Shown here: piece after piece, positions 19,254 through 29,323 of the stretch
Position numbering within the stretch: position 1 is the first letter of the stretch
Layout of the letters: every line of letters begins with the position of its first letter
NCBI GenBank assembly: GCA_021777055.1
Contig: JAIQZO010000020.1
Span: forward strand, 1-64,000
From: Candidatus Anammoxibacter sp.
Lineage (GTDB): Bacteria; Planctomycetota; Brocadiia; Brocadiales; Anammoxibacteraceae
DNA length: 64,000 bases
Reading direction: 5' to 3'
Notes under the pieces: generated by a model
Told to the model about the DNA's origin: nothing
What the model saw: the letters and a program-made list of their open reading frames with translations, nothing else
The model's database searches: none
Program-made: the position numbers and the translations under genes

Positions 19254-20606
19254 TTATAGTGTTTTTAAGAAAGCCACCAGATCTTTTTTCTGCGATGCTG
19301 TCAGTTTTAGCTCGTGAATCAGGTTGAAAAACTCAACCGTATCCTCCAAAGTCAGACATCTTCCATCGTGCAAGTATGGAGGAGAATCTTTTACACCGCG
19401 CAGAGCAAAGGTCTTGATAAGTCCTTCTGCTCGCCCATCATAGAAGCGTTCAACCTGAAGATCATGTGCAAGGTTGTCAGTATAATATGGTGCCGGATGG
19501 CATGAGGCGCATGCCATGGTGAAAACATTTTCTCCTCTAAGTTCAGATTCTGTGGCTTTTGCAGGATCCAAACGGCCCCGAACATTCAGTTTAGGTGCAG
19601 GTGGGAATGCAAACATGTTCTGCATTGTCGCCATGGCTGCGATATCCGCTCTCGTAAATTGGCGGGCCCCCTTTTTTATCGCAACAACCTGATCTCCGTC
19701 AAAATAGGCAGTTTTTGACTCAACTTCACTGAAATCCATTAGTGATCTTAACGCGCGTTTAGAACCAAAGAAGTGTTGGATATTTACACCACGTAGAGTG
19801 GGTGTATCGATTCGGAAACGTGCCTCCTGAGGCCGGGTATCCGGATTGAGATGAAAGACGCCGCTGGAATGGCCGTTAGTGTGACAAGTAAAACAAGAGA
19901 CTGCAAGTTGTGCTTTTTCCGCCTTACGGTCTTCCGTCACGTTAAACTGCTGTTGTGCCACAGGTGTGACAAGAAGGCGCATACCTTCCAACTGAAATGG
20001 TGTAAGTATACCATTCATCTTTTCGTAGTAATTGTTAATTGTGATCTCTTCGCCACCAGAAACATCTCCCAGATCTGGACGATTGATTAGAAACAGTGGA
20101 GGTGGAAATTCTGGTAAATAAGCTTCCGGTAAGTCAAATTCCACATCAAAACGAACTAGTTCCGGGTGTGTCTTCAATTGCATTGGAGAAACGACCATTC
20201 CTCCAGTAGCGTGCTTGACATGTGGCAGTGGCAGATATGGAAAAACACCCTCCTGTTTGATCTCTGCAGGTGACATTGCACCTAATCTTTCCCATGTCAT
20301 CCCGCTCTTTAACTTTGCAGTAGGTCCTGCAGGCACAGGCTTACCTCCTGACATCTTGGTATTTGGGTCAGTTTTTCCAGAAAGATCATACCTCTCTTTT
20401 AGCAGTGCTATGTGTTTGTTTATCACTTCGGGTTTCTCCGCGATATCCCGTTCACGGACAGCTGCGAATGATTCGGTAATCATTACAGGTGAATAGCTGG
20501 ATTTCTGCGTTTTCATCTCTTCCGCATCTGTTGTTTCTATAATTATTAACATCGTAGAGAATACTGATAATGCAACCATAACAAACGGCCATTTTATATT
20601 TTTCAC
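19254..20606 (-). CDS. Di-haem cytochrome c peroxidase/MauG-like protein
   Basis: This 450-residue exported protein has a signal segment at about 7-25 and two c-type haem sites, CFTCH at 238-242 and CASCH at 366-370. The C-terminal part (LRGVKDSPPYLHDGRCLTLE) is typical of the di-haem peroxidase/MauG family. Normal members are about 320-370 residues; the extra N-terminal 130 residues are unassigned. The function is therefore either peroxide reduction or oxidative modification of another protein, in the periplasm or an equivalent compartment. The start is GTG 20606, with AAGGAG six bases ahead. The upstream region, including this ribosome site, is duplicated (20605-20848). Confidence 0.85.
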   Translation of the reverse strand: MKNIKWPFVMVALSVFSTMLIIIETTDAEEMKTQKSSYSPVMITESFAAVRERDIAEKPEVINKHIALLKERYDLSGKTDPNTKMSGGKPVPAGPTAKLKSGMTWERLGAMSPAEIKQEGVFPYLPLPHVKHATGGMVVSPMQLKTHPELVRFDVEFDLPEAYLPEFPPPLFLINRPDLGDVSGGEEITINNYYEKMNGILTPFQLEGMRLLVTPVAQQQFNVTEDRKAEKAQLAVSCFTCHTNGHSSGVFHLNPDTRPQEARFRIDTPTLRGVNIQHFFGSKRALRSLMDFSEVESKTAYFDGDQVVAIKKGARQFTRADIAAMATMQNMFAFPPAPKLNVRGRLDPAKATESELRGENVFTMACASCHPAPYYTDNLAHDLQVERFYDGRAEGLIKTFALRGVKDSPPYLHDGRCLTLEDTVEFFNLIHELKLTASQKKDLVAFLKTL

Positions 20607-20848
20607 TGGTTTCTCCTTATATGTAAATGGTTAAGTGTTGTTTTTTTTATATATTGTAAGTCGTAATGTAACAAAGCCGTAACCAAAATTAAGAATACGG
20701 AATAAAGTAAAGTATATCGTACTTTTATGGTTTCTCCATATATAAATGGTTAAGTATTAATGTTTTTATATATTGTATTGCTTAATGTTGCAAAGTTGCA
20801 ACCAAAATCAAGAACACTGTACGGAGTTTAGTATATCGAACTTTTATT
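20605..20848 (-). repeat. Tandem duplication (about 122 bp) of the cytochrome gene upstream region
   Basis: Units 20605-20726 and 20727-20848 share GGTTTCTCC, AAATGGTTAAGT, TATATATTGTA and AGTATATCG blocks in the same order. Each unit contains one AAGGAG or TGGAG-type ribosome site on the minus strand, but only the inner copy is followed by the start codon. Confidence 0.75.
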
Positions 20849-20989
20849 TATAATCAAACTGACATCAAAATAAACGGGCAAAAATAAAAAAAACAAAAAA
20901 AATGTTAAGACAGAATAGGATTTATTACCTTAAATGTATAGGAAATTGGAAGTAAAGTAAAGCTATATGTTGTAGCTTAGAAAAAATTG

Positions 20990-21017
20990 TTGACATTTTG
21001 TTGTATTCTGCTTTAAT
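20990..21017 (+). promoter_or_regulatory. Sigma-70-type promoter for a leader or small RNA
   Basis: TTGACA at 20990-20995 is followed after 16 bases by TTTAAT at 21012-21017. A strong terminator follows about 130 bases later, before any gene. Confidence 0.5.
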
Positions 21018-21024
21018 TTTAAGT

Positions 21025-21188
21025 GGATTTTAAAGGTTTATGTCTCATTGTCCTGTATAAAGATGTTTAGATAAAATTTAAATAGATAATTTTATGGTTT
21101 TGAAACTACAGTGTTACCATACGTCTTATTGGCAAAAATGTGTAAGCCTTCTTTCCGTTAATTATCACAATGGGAAAAGGCTTTTTTT
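21025..21188 (+). ncRNA. Candidate small RNA or attenuated leader
   Basis: The segment begins just after the promoter-like sequence and ends in an intrinsic terminator, giving a transcript of about 165 bases. No open frame lies in it and I recognise no known riboswitch class. It could be a free small RNA or a leader controlling the terpene-synthase-like gene that starts at 21307. Confidence 0.4.
21144..21188 (+). terminator. Orphan intrinsic terminator
   Basis: AAGCCTTCTTTCC pairs with GGGAAAAGGCTT and is followed by seven T. No plus-strand gene lies upstream for more than 1.5 kb, so it must end a non-coding transcript or act as an attenuator. Confidence 0.7.
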
Positions 21189-21306
21189 CGTTTAATTTGA
21201 TATAAAATTTGAAAGCGGCCTCTAAGTTAAGAGGAGATTTAGGGGTGGATTATCGGATTCGCTAAATAGGTACAACTATACAGATATATAAAGTAGGTAA
21301 ATTAAA

Positions 21307-22344
21307 ATGGTTTTACGAATTACAGACCTAGTTGATGAATCTATTTTGCATATCCTTAAGACACATCACGATCCTGGTGATATTCAAACTAAAAATGTGT
21401 CAGAATCTGCTAAAATACTCATCAGCTCAATAGGTACTATAGACATCTTGTCAGAATGGCAGCCTTTGCTTAAAAGATTTGCAGCAATTCAGTTGCTCTA
21501 TCCAGATATTTATTCCCATCGAGCAAGCTATTTGTGGAAGTGGATCCAGGTGGCCTTTGAAATCACCGGTTTAAATATTCTTTCAAATTACTTTGTTGTA
21601 TCCCATTCCCTTAAATGCTGTTCTGCGTTTGTAACATGTCTAATAGATGATATATGTGACACTACGCAAGATGAAAACAGTTTGGAAAGAGGTATCGCTG
21701 CTTTATCAGGGGAAATCTCCGATAGCGAATCTTATTTACATGCCCTCATTTACGAGACCTGGTCTACGGCCCAAAACGACATTCGAAAGGCTCCAAATTA
21801 TAGTTTATTAAAAAATGAGTTTACACAAGCTTATGAATATCAAATAGAAGGTTTTCGGTATTGCTTAAGTCTTGGAGACTATTCTACAATTGATTGGGAC
21901 ACCTATATTGACATTGTGCCACATACTATACATGTCTATTTGGCGGGACTAATTGATTTATTGTATGCACCAAACATTCTTAGTTGCCAACTTACCCAAC
22001 TGAAAAGGATATTTTTGTTGACACAAAGAATGGCGCAAATAGGAAATTGGGTGACAACATGGGAGAGGGAAGTCGATCAAGGAGACTATACTAGCGGTGT
22101 AATCATCCTTGCAATTAAAAACAAATGGGTAGATAAAGATGATATTGTGAAACATAGAGTAGATGTAATCAAAAGGGAAGTTAAACGATCTCCGTCTGAA
22201 AGTCACCTTTTACATTTGTGGAGAGAGAGTAGAGATGAAAGTCGTCAATTATCTAAACAACTTGACATGCCATTAATTGAAGGGTATATAGATAGTTTTT
22301 CTGCCATTATCTTTATGCAACTTGCCAGTGTAGGTTTGACGTAA
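21307..22344 (+). CDS. Terpene-synthase-like (isoprenoid synthase fold) protein
   Basis: This 345-residue, helix-rich soluble protein has both metal-binding motifs of class I terpene synthases at the expected spacing. The Asp-rich motif DDICD is at 114-118, and an NSE-type motif, NWVTTWERE, runs from Asn247 to Glu255 (consensus NDxxSxxxE, with Thr for Ser). In such enzymes these bind Mg and the diphosphate of a prenyl substrate. Overall similarity to named synthases is not obvious to me, so the product is unknown, and a role in another prenyl-transfer reaction remains possible. No prenyltransferase or oxidase gene is adjacent. An upstream promoter-terminator pair may attenuate it. Confidence 0.6.
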   Translation: MVLRITDLVDESILHILKTHHDPGDIQTKNVSESAKILISSIGTIDILSEWQPLLKRFAAIQLLYPDIYSHRASYLWKWIQVAFEITGLNILSNYFVVSHSLKCCSAFVTCLIDDICDTTQDENSLERGIAALSGEISDSESYLHALIYETWSTAQNDIRKAPNYSLLKNEFTQAYEYQIEGFRYCLSLGDYSTIDWDTYIDIVPHTIHVYLAGLIDLLYAPNILSCQLTQLKRIFLLTQRMAQIGNWVTTWEREVDQGDYTSGVIILAIKNKWVDKDDIVKHRVDVIKREVKRSPSESHLLHLWRESRDESRQLSKQLDMPLIEGYIDSFSAIIFMQLASVGLT

Positions 22345-22840
22345 ATAAGATATTGGAGTAATATTAAGCTAAGGAATGTGCATGTAACTCTTGTTTTCTC
22401 CCTATCCTTGGCCAGATCAATAGCCAAATTTTCAATGTGTTGAAGGCCGTGCTTCTGGTTTGGTTCAATCAGTTTAAACAAATCTAATGTAAATCCAGGA
22501 GTTACACTCACCGTTTATTACGAGGCCAATTCCTGCATGGGTATTTTGCCTGTTTGCCAACGTATGGTTATTTTATGTGTCGAAACAACTACGGTGATGA
22601 TATCCTTGACATCAAATTCTAAATGTTTTGATAATAACGGTTTCAAATAACAGAGTTAGCATTTTGCCGTACTATATATACGATATGGAGCTTTGTAACA
22701 TACTGTAGATTGATTTTGATTTGACAAAATCGTTCATTTGACACTGCTTGCGAACGCATGCCATATCACTCTGAGTATTATTGCAAACACTCAGTTAATG
22801 GAGTCCATCTTTAACTTGTTACGTAAAGCGAGAATTCAGC
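22345..22840. other. Intergenic space with an unassigned minus-strand coding relic
   Basis: On the minus strand, bases 22240-22570 read as protein-like sequence (including TPGFTLDLFKLIEPNQKHGL) interrupted by stops upstream. It may be a fragment of a transposase or another decayed gene. I could not assign a family and do not call it a gene. Confidence 0.3.
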
Positions 22841-25800
22841 ATGTTAATTATGAATCAGCAAGAAAAACATGAAAAGGCGAAATTAAAACTGATAGCAGGA
22901 AAAAAGGCCAAGGCCTCTACGGACTATGAAACGGCACTAAAATATTTAACGGCTGCAATGGACTTGTTATCAGAGAATTGCTGGCTAGGTCTACACGACC
23001 TAACATTTAATATATATATGGAGCGTGCAGAATGTGAATATCTGTATGGTCATTTTGATGAGGCTGAAGAGTTATTTGATGTGATTCTGGTAAACTCAGA
23101 TTCGTCACTGGAAAAGGCGAAGGTCTATAATCTGAAAATAGTGTTATATACAAACCTGGGTAAGAATCATGAAGCCGTTGAATTGGGTCGTAAAGGGTTG
23201 AAATTATTTGGGGTAAATTTGCGTTCCAGGCCGGGCAAGGTAAGGGTTATGCTGGGGCTCATGAAGGTGCTTGTTAACCTTCGTAACAAGAAGATAGAAA
23301 ACTTAGTAAATTTACCAGAGATTAGAGACTTGCATAAATTATCCGTCATGAGCCTTTTGGGTAATCTATTTCCTTCCATGTATTTTATTGACAAGGATTT
23401 ATTTGCCGTCGCTGTAACGAAGATAGTGTCAATGTCATTGAAATATGGAAATGCTCCCGCTTCTGCCAACGCATACAGTCACTTTGGGCTGATATTAGGA
23501 TCTGGGTTTGGTCGATACAAAATGGGTTATGCGTTTGGTAAGATGGCTATAAGGCTTAGCGAAAAATTTGATAACATAAGTATTGTTGGAATATGCAACT
23601 TTGCATTTGGGATTTTTATTAATAGTTGGAAAAATCATGTACGGGAGAATAGTATTTATCTTAGAAAAAGTTATCAACATTTTCTGAATTCCGGCAATTT
23701 AATTTATGCTGGATATTCTCTTGCTTGTTTAATGTATTCAATGGATCTGTCTGGGCACTCTCTGGATAAACTTAATGAAGAAACTGAGGAATATATTGGT
23801 TTTGCAAGTACGATTAAAGAAAAGGATGTTGCAAATTTCTTTGTGGTGTCACAAAGAAATATCTTGAGTTTAAAAGGTTTGACAAAAGAACCCACCAGTT
23901 TCAGTGATGATTGTTTTGATGAAGAGAGCTTGGTAAAGGAGATAAAAAAGTCCAGTAATCTGAATCCTTTATCATGGTATTACCTCAATAAAATGAAATT
24001 GCTTTATCTGTTTGGTAACTATACCGCCTCTTTTAAAATGGCCTCTGCATTATATAAGGTTATAAAGGTCTCATTTGGTTTGGGACTTATCACGGAATAT
24101 TGGTTTTATTATTCTCTAACCTTAACGGCCCTTTACTCCACCGCGACTCTCCATGAAAAAAATATGTATCGTTGGATACTTTTTAAGAACCAAAGAAAGA
24201 TGAGGAAGTTGGCGAACAATTGTCCTGATAATTTTCTACATAAATATTTATTAGTTGCTGCAGAGATGACGAGTACTTTTGGTAGTGAGTATGAAGCAAC
24301 TCAGTTATACAACCATGCAATTAAGTCTGCGAAGGAAAATGGATATGTCCAGAATGAAGCAATTGCGAATGAACTTGCCGCCAAGTTTAGCCTGTCAAAA
24401 AATAAAAGCATTGCTGCCAAGAATTACTTGATTGAATCACATTCTTGCTATCTTAAGTGGGGTGCGACTGCGAAGGCGAAGGATTTGGAGAAAAAATATT
24501 CCCTATTTGATTTAATACCACAATACGCTATCAGTGATCCACAATCGCCTTCACTTGATTTCAGAACAGTATTAAAGGCGTTGCAAACACTTTCTACGGA
24601 AATTAACCTTGATAAACTTTTATTAAGATTAATGAAGCTCGCTATGGAAAATTCTGGAGCTCAAAAAGGGTTTTTAATTATTGAAAAGTGTGGCCGACTT
24701 TTCATCGAAGCGGAATGTAAAACTGATAAGGACGATATTACACTCCTAGAATCAATTCCTGTAGAATGGAGCTCTAATCTACCCCATTCTATTATAAATT
24801 ATGTTAAAAGGACTAAGGAAGATATCGTCATACCTGGAGTGGTCAAAAAAGGTATGTTTAAGGATGATCCATATATTTTGGGAAATAAACCCAACTCCAT
24901 ATTATGTATTCCTATAATTAATCAGACAAAAGTAGTGAGTGTTCTTTACCTTGAAAATAATCTAACTGCAAATGCCTTTACTCCTAAGATACAGGAGATA
25001 TTAAAACTTATATCGTCACAAGCAGCTATCTCTTTGGAAAACGCCAGACTTTACCATGAAATGAAGGAATTGAATAGCAAACTTCGAAGGGAGGTTTTAG
25101 AGAGGAATAATGCGGAAAAGGCATTAGTTGAACAAGCGCGACTTGCTTCACTGGGAGCAAATGTGGGTATTGCTATCACGCAAAACGAAACTTTAAAGGA
25201 CATTCTGCGCTCCTGTTCGGAATTATTAGTTCGGCACCTAGAGGCGGAGCTTGTTCGCATATGGATATTCAATAAACATAATGACATATTGGAATTACAA
25301 GCTAGCGCAGGAATGTATACTCGCATAGATGGCACCCATTGCCGTATACCTGTTGGCAAATATAGGATAGGACTGATTGCTCAGGAGATGAAGCCATATC
25401 TCACAAATGCAGTTATTGGTGATCCTTCTCTTCATGACCAGGAATGGGCCCGGAGGGAGGGTATCGTAGCATTTGCAGGGTATCCACTTGTTGTTAAAGG
25501 TCAACTAATGGGGGTAATGGCCGCGTTTGGACGAAAACCATTTACAGAAGCAACACTTCAAACCATGTCATCTGTCGCCGATGGGATTGCCATATGTATA
25601 AATCATAAACATTCGGAAAATGAAATAGTTGAAAGAGAAAAGGAGCTTCGGTTCATAACAGAATCATCGCTAGATACCATATTTATTGTGACTAAGGCTG
25701 GAAAATTTTTGTATATGAGTCCCTCATGGAAAGAGTTGTCAGGATATGAGGCGCATGAAGTGATAGGTAAATCTTTCATTCACTATGTACCAAAGAAAGA

Positions 25801-27505
25801 GCTGCCAAGGTACTGGAAAGCTTTAGCTGATGTTTTTCTCCGGAAGAAGATAAGGAATCTTGAAACTTATGTAAAACATCGAGATGGTCATTTCTTTCCC
25901 GTGGAGATGACTGGGCACCTAGTAAAAAGGGAAGGGGTACTTGTGGGGCAGGGTACTATACGAAACATAACTAAGAGAAAGAAAGCAGAAGAAGAGAAGA
26001 TGCGGCTTATAACCGCTATGGAATCTGCAGGAGAGGCGATTTCAATTACCGATACTAATGGGTATATCCAATACGTAAATCCAGCATTTGAGCGCAACAC
26101 GGGATATAGACGGGATGAGGTTCTGGGGCAGAACATGCGTATCTTTAAGAGTGGAAAACAGGATTCATCATTTTATTATAATATGTGGAAAATGATATCA
26201 AATGGCAAAGTCTGGACTGGTCGCATAGTTAACAAGAAAAAGGATGGCACCCTCTTTACCGAGATGTTGACAATCTCTCCTGTTCGTAATTTAAATGACA
26301 CTGTAGTTAACTATGTAGCGGTTAAACGTGATGTTACAAGAGAAATCGAACTTGAAACCCAATTGCGGCAATCTCAAAGATTTGAGTCCCTTGGTACAAT
26401 GGCTAGAGGTATTGCTCATGACTTCAACAACATCCTTTCATCAATCATCGGCTTTACTGAGATTACGGTAAGTGATCTTTCAAACGAAAGTGAAGTTAGA
26501 GACAATCTGAAAGAAGTTCTAAACGCAAGTTATCGCGCCAAAGGATTGGTGCGACAGATTCTTACGTCTAGCCAGCAAAGTATAGAAGAAAGAAAGGTTG
26601 TGGATGTTGTCCCAATTGTTAAGGAAGTGTTAACAATGGTACGCGCAACATTACCAAAAACAATTGATATTCGTTACGATATTTGTGAAAAATGCTATAC
26701 GATAATGGGTGATCATGATCAGGTCTATCAAGTTATTACAAACCTATGTGTTAATGCCGGGCAAGCTATTGGAGATGAGAGTGGTATCATAAACGTGAAG
26801 ATTGGGTTAGAAAAGGTGAAAACTATGTTCGCATACAAAATGGGCGTACAAAAAGGGGTTTATGTAAAATTAGAAGTTACTGACTCGGGTTGTGGAATGG
26901 ATGCCGACGTTATGGATCGTATCTTTGATCCTTTTTTTACGACAAAGGATGTAGGTGAAGGATCTGGAATGGGGCTTGCGGTTGTCAACGGAATTGTTGC
27001 GAGTCATAAGGGTATGATTACTGTAAATAGTGAACGAAGGAAAGGTTCGACATTCAATGTTTATTTTCCGTTAGTTGAATGTAGTGGTGAATTAGAGACG
27101 GCAGAAGAGGGCAGATTGGCCTCTACAGGAAATGAGCATATCCTGTTTGTAGATGATGAAGAGGCTATTGTTCGTTATAGCGAGAAAGGGTTGAAAAGCT
27201 TGGGGTATAAGGTCACAGTTAGTACAAATAGCGAAGAGGCATTGGAAATATTCTGTGCGCAACCAGATAAATTTGATATTTTAATAACTGACCAAACCAT
27301 GCCGCAAATGAATGGAGATGTCTTGGCTAAAAATATCTTACGTATAAGGCCAGGAATCCCGATCATTCTTTGCTCCGGTTTTAAGAATGTTATGAACCTG
27401 GAGAAAACAGCGGGAATTGGTATTTGCGAATGTATAATGAAACCTGTTAGCAGCAGTAATCTTGCTGTAATTATCCGTCGTTTGATGAAAATGAAATCTA
27501 AATAA
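22841..27505 (+). CDS. Hybrid sensor histidine kinase (TPR-like, GAF, GAF, PAS, PAS, HisKA, HATPase, REC)
   Basis: This is a 1554-residue soluble sensor. Residues 1-560 are helical repeats of TPR type, as seen between the ATPase and kinase parts of large serine/threonine-kinase/ATPase sensors, but no kinase or P-loop precedes them here. Two GAF domains follow (about 590-745 and 775-925), then two PAS domains (about 935-1050 and 1055-1170). The HisKA H-box MARGIAHDFNNIL has the phospho-acceptor His1193. The ATPase carries DPFFTTKDVGEGSGMGL. A C-terminal receiver has Asp1484 in ITDQTMP. No membrane segment is present, so it senses a cytoplasmic signal. The NtrC-type regulator gene next door is convergent and a plausible partner. 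ATG 22850 is an alternative start. Confidence 0.92.
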   Translation: MLIMNQQEKHEKAKLKLIAGKKAKASTDYETALKYLTAAMDLLSENCWLGLHDLTFNIYMERAECEYLYGHFDEAEELFDVILVNSDSSLEKAKVYNLKIVLYTNLGKNHEAVELGRKGLKLFGVNLRSRPGKVRVMLGLMKVLVNLRNKKIENLVNLPEIRDLHKLSVMSLLGNLFPSMYFIDKDLFAVAVTKIVSMSLKYGNAPASANAYSHFGLILGSGFGRYKMGYAFGKMAIRLSEKFDNISIVGICNFAFGIFINSWKNHVRENSIYLRKSYQHFLNSGNLIYAGYSLACLMYSMDLSGHSLDKLNEETEEYIGFASTIKEKDVANFFVVSQRNILSLKGLTKEPTSFSDDCFDEESLVKEIKKSSNLNPLSWYYLNKMKLLYLFGNYTASFKMASALYKVIKVSFGLGLITEYWFYYSLTLTALYSTATLHEKNMYRWILFKNQRKMRKLANNCPDNFLHKYLLVAAEMTSTFGSEYEATQLYNHAIKSAKENGYVQNEAIANELAAKFSLSKNKSIAAKNYLIESHSCYLKWGATAKAKDLEKKYSLFDLIPQYAISDPQSPSLDFRTVLKALQTLSTEINLDKLLLRLMKLAMENSGAQKGFLIIEKCGRLFIEAECKTDKDDITLLESIPVEWSSNLPHSIINYVKRTKEDIVIPGVVKKGMFKDDPYILGNKPNSILCIPIINQTKVVSVLYLENNLTANAFTPKIQEILKLISSQAAISLENARLYHEMKELNSKLRREVLERNNAEKALVEQARLASLGANVGIAITQNETLKDILRSCSELLVRHLEAELVRIWIFNKHNDILELQASAGMYTRIDGTHCRIPVGKYRIGLIAQEMKPYLTNAVIGDPSLHDQEWARREGIVAFAGYPLVVKGQLMGVMAAFGRKPFTEATLQTMSSVADGIAICINHKHSENEIVEREKELRFITESSLDTIFIVTKAGKFLYMSPSWKELSGYEAHEVIGKSFIHYVPKKELPRYWKALADVFLRKKIRNLETYVKHRDGHFFPVEMTGHLVKREGVLVGQGTIRNITKRKKAEEEKMRLITAMESAGEAISITDTNGYIQYVNPAFERNTGYRRDEVLGQNMRIFKSGKQDSSFYYNMWKMISNGKVWTGRIVNKKKDGTLFTEMLTISPVRNLNDTVVNYVAVKRDVTREIELETQLRQSQRFESLGTMARGIAHDFNNILSSIIGFTEITVSDLSNESEVRDNLKEVLNASYRAKGLVRQILTSSQQSIEERKVVDVVPIVKEVLTMVRATLPKTIDIRYDICEKCYTIMGDHDQVYQVITNLCVNAGQAIGDESGIINVKIGLEKVKTMFAYKMGVQKGVYVKLEVTDSGCGMDADVMDRIFDPFFTTKDVGEGSGMGLAVVNGIVASHKGMITVNSERRKGSTFNVYFPLVECSGELETAEEGRLASTGNEHILFVDDEEAIVRYSEKGLKSLGYKVTVSTNSEEALEIFCAQPDKFDILITDQTMPQMNGDVLAKNILRIRPGIPIILCSGFKNVMNLEKTAGIGICECIMKPVSSSNLAVIIRRLMKMKSK

Positions 27506-27612
27506 AATGATAAGAATTATGATTTGTTTTGTCTCAATCCTAAAAACTATGATTATGAATTTAAATGCGTAATCGCAAATTGTAGTTACTTGTATAGTAT
27601 TACAAACTGCTC

Positions 27613-29049
27613 CTAAATATTTTTATGTAAACCTTCGCTTTCTCGAAAATCATCTTTTTTTATGTTGTATTTCTTCATCTTTCTGTAAAGGGTCTTCGTG
27701 CCCACTTTTAAACATTCCGCTGAAGTTTCAATGCGACCTTTATTCTTTGTGAGGATAGTTTTAATGTACTCTTTCTCGCAATTGTCAGTAAATTCTTTCA
27801 GGTCTATATCCAGCATTTCATTACTATCATTAACCACGGTGTTTATGTTACTGTTTGGAGTAACTAAAGGGGTTTTGATTAAGTCCCCGGTGGTAATTTC
27901 ATCATTTCTGGCCATAACAACCAATCTTTCTATAATATTTTGTAGTTCTCTAACATTCCCAGGCCAGTCATAAGAGATAAGGGCGTTTAATACATCTTGC
28001 GAAAGAGTCTTAATTTTTTTATCGTTTGCCATGCTATATTTTTTTACGAAGTGTTCGATCAATAATGGAATATCTTCTTTGCGTTCTCTAAGGGAAGGAA
28101 TTTTAATTGGTATTACATTTAAACGATAATAAAGATCTTCTCTAAATTTACCCTCTTCTATCATTTTCTCTAAATCTTTATGCGTAGCAGCAATTATTCT
28201 GACATCAATGCTAATTGTTTCATTCCCCCCAAGCCTTTCAAATTTCCTTTCTTGTATTATACGTAATAATTTGACCTGTGTTGTTAGGGGAATATCACCT
28301 ATTTCATCAAAAAAGATTGTTCCGCCATTGGCAAATTCGAATTTCCCTATTTTACATTTAATAGCTCCGGTAAATGCCCCTTTTTCATATCCAAACAGTT
28401 CGCTTTCAAGGATGGATTCAGGTAAAGCTGCGATGGGAACAAAATGATTTTTCTGCCTAGGGCCGCTAAAATGTATAGATCTGGCAACCAGTTCTTTTCC
28501 GGTACCTGTCTCGCCTGTAATAAGGACGTTTGAGTTGGTTGATGATATAGTTAAGATCAAATCATACAGCTCCTGCATATGATGATGTTTGCCTATAATA
28601 TCGCCAAGCCTATAGTTCTTTTTGAGTTCTTTGCGTAATGTGTTTAATTCAGTAACTAATTCCTGTTTTTCAAAGACGTTTTTGACCGTTAATTTAAGTT
28701 CTTGGGTTGAGATAGGTTTTGTTATGTAATTTGACGCTCCTAGTTTTATTGCTTCAACTGCATCTTTAACGGTGCCAAAGGCTGTTACTATAATTATGGG
28801 GACATCCTTGGAAATAGCTAAAAGTCTTCTCGCTAAGTCTAAACCGTTCATCATTGGCATCTTAACATCTGTGATTACCAAGTCAGGCCTCTCATTGTTA
28901 AACATCTCTATAGCGTCATGCCCATTTGTAGACGTATCAATATCATATCCTTCCTTAGAGAGTAAAAGCTTCATCATTTTAGTAACTTGCCTATCGTCTT
29001 CTACTATTAATATTTTCCGATTTCTGTTCATAGTATCTTTTGTAATCAT
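27613..29049 (-). CDS. NtrC-family sigma-54-dependent response regulator
   Basis: This 478-residue regulator has three domains. The receiver is at 12-125 with phospho-acceptor Asp61 in VITDVKMP. The AAA+ sigma-54 activation domain is at about 150-385, with Walker A GETGTGKE at 179-186, the sigma-54 contact loop GAFTGA at 224-229 and Walker B GGTIFFDEI at 242-250. A Fis-type helix-turn-helix lies at about 430-465 (TSAECLKVGTKTLYRKMKKY). It should activate sigma-54 promoters after phosphorylation. The usual VNCAAL before the ELFG motif reads VPIAAL here. AAGG precedes ATG 29049. The neighbouring hybrid kinase is a likely but unproven source of phosphate. Confidence 0.95.
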   Translation of the reverse strand: MITKDTMNRNRKILIVEDDRQVTKMMKLLLSKEGYDIDTSTNGHDAIEMFNNERPDLVITDVKMPMMNGLDLARRLLAISKDVPIIIVTAFGTVKDAVEAIKLGASNYITKPISTQELKLTVKNVFEKQELVTELNTLRKELKKNYRLGDIIGKHHHMQELYDLILTISSTNSNVLITGETGTGKELVARSIHFSGPRQKNHFVPIAALPESILESELFGYEKGAFTGAIKCKIGKFEFANGGTIFFDEIGDIPLTTQVKLLRIIQERKFERLGGNETISIDVRIIAATHKDLEKMIEEGKFREDLYYRLNVIPIKIPSLRERKEDIPLLIEHFVKKYSMANDKKIKTLSQDVLNALISYDWPGNVRELQNIIERLVVMARNDEITTGDLIKTPLVTPNSNINTVVNDSNEMLDIDLKEFTDNCEKEYIKTILTKNKGRIETSAECLKVGTKTLYRKMKKYNIKKDDFRESEGLHKNI

Positions 29050-29323
29050 TATGCCTTATTTTCTTGCCAAACGGTCATTTGTGTCTGGTGTTCACGCCTG
29101 TTTTCTCATATATGACCTGAGGTGTAAAACTGTAAACAATTATCTTGTTCGCTTCTTTGTGGTGTAATAGCCCGCAATGCCTTAACTTATGGTGGTTCTG
29201 AAAATATTTAGTTTTGGCGATGAAAATGGCATGATATTAGCTAATTAGATATTAATATATAGTAAAGATATTCGTTAGAACTTATTTTACCACAATATTT
29301 GTATATTGACAGGATAGCATAAA

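Noticed and set aside
22245-22511. An 88-codon minus-strand frame after the terpene-synthase-like gene
   Set aside because: It overlaps the 3' end of that gene and its protein-like part is interrupted upstream; kept only as an unassigned relic.
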